Shown piece after piece: positions 8,957-16,827 of a DNA stretch of 64,000 nt; positions within the stretch are counted from its first letter, which is position 1, and the number at the start of each line of letters is the position of its first letter. The translations under genes and the position numbers were made by a program. Below the pieces are notes generated by a model. The model was given only the letters and a program-made list of their open reading frames with translations, had not been told where the DNA came from and did no database searches. The stretch lies in the NCBI GenBank assembly GCA_947168525.1, contig CAMVMG010000001.1:457088-521087 (forward strand). Reading direction: 5' to 3'. The DNA is from an uncultured Bacteroidales bacterium (GTDB taxonomy: Bacteria > Bacteroidota > Bacteroidia > Bacteroidales > UBA932).

Positions 8957-10639
8957 ATGCATGACTTGTTTTTCTCTTCCGGTACCGGACACTCCCTGAT
9001 GATTCTTTCTTTTGTGATTGGCATCGGCCTTCTGCTGGGGAAGGTGAAAATCAAGGGAATTTCCCTGGGCCCCATCTGGATTCTTTTTGTGGGAATCCTG
9101 TTCGGGGCGCTGGGAATCAGGGACGACGCCCTGTTCCTGCATTTCCTCAAGGAATTCGGCCTGGTGCTGTTTGTCTTTACCATCGGCTTCCAGGTGGGCC
9201 CCGGCTTCTTCTCTTCTTTCCGGAAGGGCGGGCTGCGCTTCAACCTGCTGTCGCTGGTGCTGGTGGGTCTGGTGGTGCTCACCACCCTGTGCATCTGGTG
9301 GGCCACCGGCGAGAGCATCCCGCAACTGGTGGGAACCATGTCCGGCGCGGTGACCAATACGCCCGGCATGGGTACGGCCCAGCAAACCTGGTACGACACA
9401 GTGTACGGTACGTTCCTGGCCGAGGTGGAGCAGCCTTATACGGCCTCCGAGATTGCCAATTCCTTCGCCATCGCCTATCCGGTGGGGCTGCTTGCCGGTT
9501 TGCTTACCCTGGTGCTGCTGCGCCTGCTTTTCCGGGTGGATACCCGGAAGGAGTCCCAGGACCTGGCCGCGCGGAATGACGCGCAGAACGTGGTGCGGGC
9601 CATGCAGTTCGAGGTGGTGAATCCGGCCCTCTTCGGGAAAGCGCTGCAGAAGATCCTGGACCAGATGGAGGGCGACTATACCGTCAGCGGGCTGTTCCGC
9701 GAAGGGAAAGTGCTGCCCAAGAGTGAAGACCTGCTCCTGCAGGAAGGCGACCGCATCGGCGTGGAGGCGGCCGAGAAAGAGCGGACGATGCTGCGCCTGT
9801 GTTTCGGCAAGGAACTCAAGGTGGCCCGGGAAGACGAGCCGATGGGCCGGGGAAGGGTGATTACCAAGAAAATCATGCTCACCAAAGCATCCTTTACCGG
9901 CACCCGGATCAAGGAACTGGACCTGGAGCAGAAATATGGCGTTTCCATTGTCCGTATCCTCCGTTCCGGCGTGGAGTTGGTGGCCCGTCCGGACATGTAC
10001 CTGCAGATGGGGGACGGCCTCCGGGTCGCGGGAAGCGAGGAAGGAATCGGCCAGGTGTCGACGCTGTTCGGGAACAACAGTTCGGCCCTGGACAAACCCA
10101 ACCTATGGCCGGTGTTTGTCGGCATCGGGCTGGGCCTTGTCCTGGGAGCCGTGCCCATCCAGTTCCCGGGGATGAGCCATGTGGTGCGGTTCGGCCTGGC
10201 GGCCGGTCCGCTGCTGCTGGGCATTGTCATCGGTCACTTCGGCCCCAAATGGAAGCTTACCACCTATACCAGTGCCAGTGCCCTGCGCATGATCCGGGAA
10301 CTGGGCTTGTGCCTGTTGCTGGCCACCGTAGGGCTGGGCGCCGGCGGGTCTTTCCTGGAAACTTTCGCCTCAGACGGCTTGCAAATCCTACTGTACTCTG
10401 CCATCATCGCCTTCGTGCCGCTGGTGATTACCGGTATCCTGGCGCGTTACCTGCTTCATCAGAATTTCTTCCACATCTGCGGACTCATCTCCGGCGCCAC
10501 CACCAATCCGGTGGCCCTGGATTTCGTGACGCAGGTGTACAAGACGGAAGAGGCGTCGGTGGCCTATGCGAGCGTGTATCCTTTCGCCCTGTTCCTGCAG
10601 GTGGTGTCGGCCCAGCTGCTGATCCTCCTGGGGGTGTAG
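8957..10639 (+). CDS. AspT/YidE-type membrane transporter
   Basis: A complete 560-residue paralogue of the truncated gene at the left edge. It begins with five or so helices (GHSLMILSFVIGIGLLLGKV first), has the AGXXTNTPGMGTAQ-type loop (here GAVTNTPGMGTAQQ) near residue 135, two RCK_C/TrkA_C domains at about 205-370, then a second membrane block that repeats the first, including GLISGATTNPVALDF. This is the inverted-duplication layout of the AspT/YidE/YbjL family of putative carboxylate or amino-acid exchangers. The substrate is not deducible. It has its own promoter (8925-8932). Confidence 0.9.
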   Translation: MHDLFFSSGTGHSLMILSFVIGIGLLLGKVKIKGISLGPIWILFVGILFGALGIRDDALFLHFLKEFGLVLFVFTIGFQVGPGFFSSFRKGGLRFNLLSLVLVGLVVLTTLCIWWATGESIPQLVGTMSGAVTNTPGMGTAQQTWYDTVYGTFLAEVEQPYTASEIANSFAIAYPVGLLAGLLTLVLLRLLFRVDTRKESQDLAARNDAQNVVRAMQFEVVNPALFGKALQKILDQMEGDYTVSGLFREGKVLPKSEDLLLQEGDRIGVEAAEKERTMLRLCFGKELKVAREDEPMGRGRVITKKIMLTKASFTGTRIKELDLEQKYGVSIVRILRSGVELVARPDMYLQMGDGLRVAGSEEGIGQVSTLFGNNSSALDKPNLWPVFVGIGLGLVLGAVPIQFPGMSHVVRFGLAAGPLLLGIVIGHFGPKWKLTTYTSASALRMIRELGLCLLLATVGLGAGGSFLETFASDGLQILLYSAIIAFVPLVITGILARYLLHQNFFHICGLISGATTNPVALDFVTQVYKTEEASVAYASVYPFALFLQVVSAQLLILLGV

Positions 10640-10656
10640 CAGGCTGCGGGAAGGCA

Positions 10657-10687
10657 TTGCACAGAAGTGGGTTTGTTATTATCTTTG
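10657..10687 (+). promoter_or_regulatory. Promoter of prfB
   Basis: TTG at 10657-10659 and TATCTTTG at 10680-10687, separated by 20 bp, fit the Bacteroidetes sigma-factor consensus. The prfB ATG follows at 10710. Confidence 0.7.
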
Positions 10688-10709
10688 CACTCAAGTAAAA
10701 GCAGATTCG

Positions 10710-11852
10710 ATGGTTACGCTGGAACAGATCAAAGACTTGTGGCAGAGGCTTTCTACCCTGGAAGCTTGCCTGGACATCGCCGGAAAACGGAAAGAAGTGG
10801 AGGCCCGGACCCAGGAGAGCCTGGCACCGGATTTCTGGAACGACCCTAAATCGGCCGAGGTCTTCCTGAAAAAGCTCGCCGGCGTAAAGTCGTGGGTAGC
10901 CGATTATGAAAAGGCCGTATCGGCCGTGGACGACCTGGACGTGCTGTACGAATTTGCCAGGGACAGCCTTTCCGGCAGTGAAGACGAAGCCGTGGAGACG
11001 GAAGAGTCGCGGGAGCTGGACCAGGCCTTCCGGCAGGCCGAAGACGCCGTGGAGGCCCTGGAACTGCGCAATATGCTGGGCGGCGAGGGCGACAACCTGG
11101 GCGCCATCCTTACCATTAACTCCGGCGCCGGCGGCACGGAGGCCAATGACTGGAGTGCCATGCTCATGCGCATGTACCTCCGCTGGGGGGAGCGCAACGG
11201 ATACAAGATGACGGTGACCGCCCTGTTGGAAGGGGAGGAGGCCGGCATCAAGAGCTGCACTATCGAGGTGGAAGGGGATTACGCCTACGGCTACCTGAAG
11301 GCAGAGAACGGCGTGCACCGGCTGGTGCGCATTTCCCCGTTCAACGCCCAGGGGAAACGCCAGACCACCTTCTCCAGCGTCTTTGTGTATCCGCTGGTAG
11401 ATGACACTATAAACATCGAGATCAACCCCGGAGACTTGGAGTGGGACACCTTCCGCAGCGGCGGCCACGGCGGCCAGAACGTAAACAAGGTGGAAACGGG
11501 CGTACGCGTACGCCACATCCCTTCCGGCATCATGGTGGAGAACACTGAAACTCGCAGCCAGCAGGATAACCGCCAGCGGGCCCTCCTGATCCTGAAATCC
11601 CGCCTGTACGATATCGAACTCAAGAAAAGGCAGGAGAAGCAGGCAGAGCTGGAAGGCCAGAAAAAGCGCATCGAATGGGGCTCCCAGATCCGCAACTATG
11701 TCCTGCACCCGTACAAGCTGGTGAAAGACCTGCGCACCGGCTACAGCACTGCCGACACCCAGGGCGTACTGGACGGTGACCTCAATGAATTCATGAAGAC
11801 CTACCTGATGGGCAAGGGCGCCGCCGTCACAGACGCGGAAGAGTACGTCTAG
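10710..11852 (+). CDS. prfB: Peptide chain release factor 2
   Basis: A 380-residue class I release factor recognising UAA/UGA. It carries the GGQ loop (SGGHGGQNVNKVETG) that drives peptidyl-tRNA hydrolysis, and the RF2-type SPF recognition tripeptide in VRISPFNAQGKRQ. The reading frame is continuous from ATG 10710, so no programmed +1 frameshift of the kind known from many bacterial prfB genes is needed here. Its stop overlaps the stop of the convergent RND gene within the palindrome CTAG (11849-11852). Confidence 0.95.
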   Translation: MVTLEQIKDLWQRLSTLEACLDIAGKRKEVEARTQESLAPDFWNDPKSAEVFLKKLAGVKSWVADYEKAVSAVDDLDVLYEFARDSLSGSEDEAVETEESRELDQAFRQAEDAVEALELRNMLGGEGDNLGAILTINSGAGGTEANDWSAMLMRMYLRWGERNGYKMTVTALLEGEEAGIKSCTIEVEGDYAYGYLKAENGVHRLVRISPFNAQGKRQTTFSSVFVYPLVDDTINIEINPGDLEWDTFRSGGHGGQNVNKVETGVRVRHIPSGIMVENTETRSQQDNRQRALLILKSRLYDIELKKRQEKQAELEGQKKRIEWGSQIRNYVLHPYKLVKDLRTGYSTADTQGVLDGDLNEFMKTYLMGKGAAVTDAEEYV

Positions 11853-14686
11853 GCTTTCTCTTTCCGGCCCCTGCTGATCAGCGGGTCGATGGCCGCCAAT
11901 ACGCCCGGCAGCAGGAAGAGGATGAGTAGCAGGATGGCGAATGCTCCGAAGGCCAGGCTGCTCAGGATGGACGATATCATCGGGTCCGCCATCGTGACGG
12001 ACATCACGTAGGGAACCACCGCCAGGATGAGTCCGGAGGTGAGGATGGAGTGTGACGCCCCCCGGTAGGCCGATTCCAACGCTTCCTGGACTGTCCCGCT
12101 ACGGCGCGCCTGCAGATAGTGGTTGGTAAAGAGGATGGAATAGTCGATGGTGGCACCCATCAGGATGCCCTGGATAATCAGGAACGACAGATAATAGAGC
12201 GTGTTGCCGCCCAGCCCGCTGGCCCAGACATTGGCGTACACCCCGGCGAGGATGGTCATGACGAGGGGTATGGGAATAAAGAGGGAGCGGAAGGTGACGG
12301 CCACAATCAGGAAGATGGACAGGACCGTGAGCAGCGTCAGCAGGAGCAACTCCCGCTGGAATCCGTCCCTGAGCTCCTTGTACATCTGGGATTCGCCGAT
12401 AAGGTAGTGGCGGTGTCGCAAGGCCTTGTCGGTGGCCTCTTGAACGCGGTCAAGGAAAGAGAAAGTGGCGTCGGACTCGGCGTCGTAGCCGCTCAGGACC
12501 ACGGCGGCGGAGTAATCTGCACCCCGGAGCATGCCCACACTGGAAAGCAACTGTTCCCGGATGTCGCCGACAAGGTTTTTCACGCTGTCCGGAACAGCCC
12601 GGGAGAGTAGCGGATGTACCAGCAGCGTGTCGGCCACATAATCCAGCAGATCCCCCGGCGCCACGGCCGTTTCAGGGTCGAAGTCCCGACGGGCGCCCGC
12701 ATACAGGAACAGCAGATCCAATTCTGCCCGGGAAACCGGGATGTCCGCTGCCGACAGGGCCGCATGAATCTGTCTGGACGTAAACTTGCGGGAAGAAAGA
12801 TACATGTCCAGCAGCACCTCCTGCGGCGTGGGTTCAGGCTCTGGTTCAGGCTCTGGTTCAGGCTCTGGTTCAGGCTCTAGCTCACGGATGACCGGCTCTG
12901 GAACGGGTGCCGGAAGCGAATCTGCGACAGGCGGCTCCTGCGTTTGAGGAATAGCGGGAACGGGCTGCGGGGGAGCAGCCAGCGTGTCCGGCCCGGCCGA
13001 GAGCACCGCATCCAGCGTAGCTTCCACCTCTTTCAGCTGCTCGTCCATCCCTTTGGGGACGAAGGCGGCATAGTGCTGGTTCCCCAGGATGTTTTCCCGG
13101 ACGTAGGCCGTGAATTCCGGCAGTGTCATTTTGCCCCGCCGCTTCCCGGCCATCCGGAAGATCATGGAAATCTGGGAGGGACTGGCCCCGGTATAACCGG
13201 CCATCTCGTCGGCAGTCAGCGGCGTCTGAGCCAATTCATAGGTAATCCAGCTGTAGGGTCCCTCGGGCACCGGAGAATCGGTCTGTGAGGGTTCCGGGGA
13301 CGGCGCTTCCGGGCCGATGAGCACAAGCGTATCTGCCACTTCCGCCACCGGCTCGGGCTCCTGCACTTGGACCGGCTCCGGTGCAGGCTCCGGCTCGGGC
13401 ATGGGTTGGGGCTTCAGCCTTGCCGTCAGGGCCGACGGATCCATCCCTTCCGGAAGCAGGCCGCTTTCGGAGAGCTGTTCAGCGGCGGCCATGAGTTCCT
13501 TCAGGCTGAACTTCTCGGTCCGCTGCGGATGTGTCTTGGCATAATAGACCAGGGACACCATGTCCTCCGGCAGTTCCGGTAGGGCGGTGTCTCCCGCCAG
13601 GCTGTCTGCCAGGGTCCCCAGCTCCCGGATGGTCCGGGGTCGTTTCACCAGCGAAGGATAGCTTACGGTCTGCTCTACTTCGGCGTCCAGGGCAAGGCTG
13701 TCCAGCAGGGTCGGCACAGCGTCTTCGTCGGCATTGGAATACAGCAGTATCAGGGCGTTACCGCGGATGTCGATGGACTCGACCTTGCTTTCCCAGCCGG
13801 GTGAGAAGGACATCCGGGTGTGGCGCTGCAGCAGCGTGAAGGAAAAGAAAACCACGAGGAACGTAACGACGATGGGAATGCGGAACCGGTACTGGAAACG
13901 GGAGAGCGGGACAACTGGCAGCACCGGCACTTTCTTGCGGGTGGTGGCCTTGATGCCCTTGTCGCACCAGACAATCAGGGCGGGCAGGACCGTGAAATTG
14001 CAGATCAGGGAGAATGTGACACCTTTGGCTAGCACCAAGCCCAGGTCGGCCCCGATTTTCATCTTGATGAAACACAGCATCAGCAGGCTTACGATGGTGG
14101 TGAAGGCGCTGCTGAGGATGGACGATGCCGCCCTGCCCACGGCCTGTTCCATCGCGTTCACCGGCTCCTGCCCCAGTTTCCTTTCTTGCCGATATCGGTT
14201 CATCAGGATGATGGAGTAGTCCATCGAGAGCACCATCTGCAGCACGGAGGCCAGCGTGTTGGTGAGCGTGGAAACGCTGTCGAGCAAGGCGTTGGTGCCC
14301 ATGTTGATGATTACGGAAAATCCGATGGCCACCAGAAACAGCAGCACTTCCAGTACCGAACTGCTCATAATCAGAAGGACCACGAACAGCAGGCCGACGC
14401 CGATAGCCAGCGTCCTGGGAAAGTTTGTGGGCATCAGGTCTTCACCGTCGGAGAAGATACCGCCAAAGTCATCCGCCCGGTCCTGGATGCCTGGCAACTG
14501 CTCCAGAAGAACGTCCAGGCCCTGTTTCATCGGCGAGGCGTCCGGCAGGTACCGGACCATGTTGGAGTTTACGTTGATATGCGGAATCAGGAGCACGCAG
14601 CCCGCGGTGAAGAGGGTCATCACCACAAACAGCGCTACCCTGTATTTCACCAGCAGGCGGGGGATATGGATCTTGCGGAGGTTCAC
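11849..14686 (-). CDS. RND/MMPL-family exporter with unusual loops
   Basis: A 945-residue inner-membrane protein with two MMPL-type bundles. Residues near 95-290 and the last 200 hold the helices, with motifs MVLSMDYSIILMNRYR and MGATIDYSILFTNHY that mark the proton-relay helix in each half. The first periplasmic loop is only about 75 residues, shorter than usual. The second is very long (about 300-745) and contains a Glu-Pro repeat and repeated winged-helix-like stretches. GTG 14686 is preferred: it lies 4 bp after the uvrD stop and begins at NLRKIHIPRLL, immediately before the first helix. The cargo is unknown; related exporters move lipids or hydrophobic compounds. Confidence 0.85.
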   Translation of the reverse strand: MNLRKIHIPRLLVKYRVALFVVMTLFTAGCVLLIPHINVNSNMVRYLPDASPMKQGLDVLLEQLPGIQDRADDFGGIFSDGEDLMPTNFPRTLAIGVGLLFVVLLIMSSSVLEVLLFLVAIGFSVIINMGTNALLDSVSTLTNTLASVLQMVLSMDYSIILMNRYRQERKLGQEPVNAMEQAVGRAASSILSSAFTTIVSLLMLCFIKMKIGADLGLVLAKGVTFSLICNFTVLPALIVWCDKGIKATTRKKVPVLPVVPLSRFQYRFRIPIVVTFLVVFFSFTLLQRHTRMSFSPGWESKVESIDIRGNALILLYSNADEDAVPTLLDSLALDAEVEQTVSYPSLVKRPRTIRELGTLADSLAGDTALPELPEDMVSLVYYAKTHPQRTEKFSLKELMAAAEQLSESGLLPEGMDPSALTARLKPQPMPEPEPAPEPVQVQEPEPVAEVADTLVLIGPEAPSPEPSQTDSPVPEGPYSWITYELAQTPLTADEMAGYTGASPSQISMIFRMAGKRRGKMTLPEFTAYVRENILGNQHYAAFVPKGMDEQLKEVEATLDAVLSAGPDTLAAPPQPVPAIPQTQEPPVADSLPAPVPEPVIRELEPEPEPEPEPEPEPEPTPQEVLLDMYLSSRKFTSRQIHAALSAADIPVSRAELDLLFLYAGARRDFDPETAVAPGDLLDYVADTLLVHPLLSRAVPDSVKNLVGDIREQLLSSVGMLRGADYSAAVVLSGYDAESDATFSFLDRVQEATDKALRHRHYLIGESQMYKELRDGFQRELLLLTLLTVLSIFLIVAVTFRSLFIPIPLVMTILAGVYANVWASGLGGNTLYYLSFLIIQGILMGATIDYSILFTNHYLQARRSGTVQEALESAYRGASHSILTSGLILAVVPYVMSVTMADPMISSILSSLAFGAFAILLLILFLLPGVLAAIDPLISRGRKEKA
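12831..12878. repeat. 12-bp tandem repeat coding for Glu-Pro dipeptides
   Basis: Four exact copies of GGTTCAGGCTCT in a row. On the minus strand they encode an alternating Glu-Pro run inside the long loop of the RND exporter, likely a stiff periplasmic spacer. Confidence 0.9.
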
Positions 14687-14690
14687 GGCA

Positions 14691-16823
14691 TCAGGGTAAG
14701 TCGGCTGGGCGGATGAATCCGGCGCGGAGTGTGCGGACGGCGCCGTTGTCGAACTGCACGTCGAAGCTGGTAAAGTCTTTGTTGGCGGCGATGATGACCC
14801 CCTCGCCGAACACGGAATGGCAGACAACATCTCCCAGCTGGAACGGGGACTGGAAGGCCGCCCGCTCGGCGGAGAAATCCTCCTGGTCCAGCACGTGGGA
14901 GAGGTTGCGGGTGCCTTTCCATAGTTCCTCTGGAACCGATCCTTCAGTCACCAGATACTCCTGTTTGATCTCTGCCAGGAAGCGGGAAGGGTATTTCATG
15001 GTCTTGGCCGCGATGTTGAACCCTTCGCTTTCTGTGAGAAACAGCGCTTTTTCGGCCCGGGTGACGGCGACGTACATGAGCCGCCGCTCCTCTTCCTCGC
15101 CGTTCTTCTTGCCTTCGCGGATGGTGCGCATGTTGGGGAAAATGCCCTCAGACAGCCCTGTGATGAACACATAGGGGAACTCCAGCCCTTTGGCCTGATG
15201 GATGGTCATCAGCTTCAGGGTGGGGGTGTCTTTGCGGTGGTCGTCGTTGGTATAGAGGGCGATGTCCTGCAGATAATCGGCCAGGGTGCTCTCTTCCGGG
15301 GTGCGTACGCTCTCGTAGAAACGGATGCTGGAAAGCAGTTCGTCCAGGTTCTCCAGACGGTCTTCGTCCTGGTCTTCCCGCACCATTTTCTTATAGCCGG
15401 ATCCCTCCAGGAGGCGGTTCAGGAGGTCGCTCACCCGGTTTTCCCGGGCAAACTGCTTCCCATCTTCTATCAGTTCGATGAAGCCGGCCGATTTGGAGTC
15501 TCCTACCAGCTGCAGGGCACTGTACAGAGAGATGCCCTTCCCGGCGGAGAGGGCGCGGACACTGTCCAGGAATTTCCGGCCCAGCTTGCGGGAGGGGACA
15601 TTGATGATGCGCTCGAAGCTAAGGTCATCGTCCTGGTTATTCACCAGGCGGAGATAGCCGAGGGCGTCCTTTATCTCTTTCCGCTCAAAGAAGCGGGTGC
15701 CGCCCCAGATGGTGTATTCCAGATGGGCGTTCAGCAGCTCCTGCTCCAGTGCCCGGGACTGGTAGCTGCTCCGGTACAGGATGGCGATATCGTTCACCTT
15801 CCCGCCGCCATCCAGGATGTGCCTGATCTCTCCCACGATCCACTCCGTCTCTTCCTTTTCGCTCTTAGCGTGGAAGTGAATCACAGCCTTTCCCTCTGCC
15901 TTTCGGGTGAAGAGGTCTTTGGGAATGCGGTTCTGGTTGTTGGAAATGACGCTGTTGGCTACGTCCAGGATGCGGGGCGTGGAGCGGTAATTCTCGTCCA
16001 GGATGATCGTGCGCTCCGCTGCGAAGTTCACGAACAGGTCCGGACGGGCGCCCCGCCACTCGTAGATGCACTGGTCCGGGTCTCCCACTACGAACAGGTT
16101 CCGGTGTCCGGCGCTCAGGCGCTCCACCAGGTCCCAGTCGTCCAGGTTGCAGTCCTGGGCCTCGTCCACCATGATGTAGTTGAGCTTTTTCTGCCAATGG
16201 TCGCAGGCATCCTGGAAATGGTCCAGGATGTACTTGGTCACGTTCATCAGGTCGTCGAAGTCCAGGGCATAGTGCTTCATCTGGCGGGCCACGTAGCCGG
16301 CCAGGCGGGAGGTGCGGCGCATCTCGTCCGTAATCCTGCAGCCAGGCAGCATGTAGGCCTGGATGTAGCCGTTGAGCGCTTTTTCTGCGCCGATGGCGTC
16401 CAGGAACTGCTTCACGGTCTTTTCCGTGCGCTTGATCCCCAGCTCGTCCATGGCCTGCTTGGCGATGGCCTTGCTGTCTTCCTCGTCCAGGACGGTGAAG
16501 GATTTGGGAAAGCCGATCCGGTAAATCTCCTGCCGGAGGAACTTGACGCAGAAGCCGTGGAGGGTGCACACGAAGTCGTTGTAGTCTCCGCTCTGCACCA
16601 TGGCCGATATCCGGCTGCGCATTTCCGCCGCGGCCTTGTTGGTAAAGGTGAGGCAGAGGATGTTGGCAGGGTCGATGCCCAGGACATTCACGATGTAGGC
16701 ATAGCGGTGGGTGAGGGCTTTGGTCTTGCCCGTCCCGGCGCCTGCCACCACGCGGATACGCCCTTCGGTGGCCTCCACGGCCTCCCGCTGGCGAGAATTC
16801 AGCCCCTGGAAAATGTCAGTCAT
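14691..16823 (-). CDS. uvrD: UvrD/PcrA-type superfamily 1 DNA helicase
   Basis: A 710-residue 3'-5' helicase with the SF1 motifs in order: Q-motif LNSRQREAV near residue 8, Walker A VVAGAGTGKT near 25, Walker B variant VDEAQDCN near 220 (the family usually has DExQD), GDPDQCIYEWRGA near 245, NYRST near 280, and the late TIHQAKGLEFPYVF and YVAVTRAEKALF motifs. The C-terminus has a PcrA-like small barrel (GDVVCHSVFGEG). ATG 16823 is chosen because it leads directly into the Q-motif and lies 4 bp after the upstream stop. Repair or replication-restart roles follow from the family. Confidence 0.92.
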   Translation of the reverse strand: MTDIFQGLNSRQREAVEATEGRIRVVAGAGTGKTKALTHRYAYIVNVLGIDPANILCLTFTNKAAAEMRSRISAMVQSGDYNDFVCTLHGFCVKFLRQEIYRIGFPKSFTVLDEEDSKAIAKQAMDELGIKRTEKTVKQFLDAIGAEKALNGYIQAYMLPGCRITDEMRRTSRLAGYVARQMKHYALDFDDLMNVTKYILDHFQDACDHWQKKLNYIMVDEAQDCNLDDWDLVERLSAGHRNLFVVGDPDQCIYEWRGARPDLFVNFAAERTIILDENYRSTPRILDVANSVISNNQNRIPKDLFTRKAEGKAVIHFHAKSEKEETEWIVGEIRHILDGGGKVNDIAILYRSSYQSRALEQELLNAHLEYTIWGGTRFFERKEIKDALGYLRLVNNQDDDLSFERIINVPSRKLGRKFLDSVRALSAGKGISLYSALQLVGDSKSAGFIELIEDGKQFARENRVSDLLNRLLEGSGYKKMVREDQDEDRLENLDELLSSIRFYESVRTPEESTLADYLQDIALYTNDDHRKDTPTLKLMTIHQAKGLEFPYVFITGLSEGIFPNMRTIREGKKNGEEEERRLMYVAVTRAEKALFLTESEGFNIAAKTMKYPSRFLAEIKQEYLVTEGSVPEELWKGTRNLSHVLDQEDFSAERAAFQSPFQLGDVVCHSVFGEGVIIAANKDFTSFDVQFDNGAVRTLRAGFIRPADLP

Positions 16824-16827
16824 ACAA

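Noticed and set aside
10740..10830. Programmed frameshift in prfB
   Set aside because: The frame is continuous from ATG 10710 through the usual frameshift zone and no in-frame stop is present.
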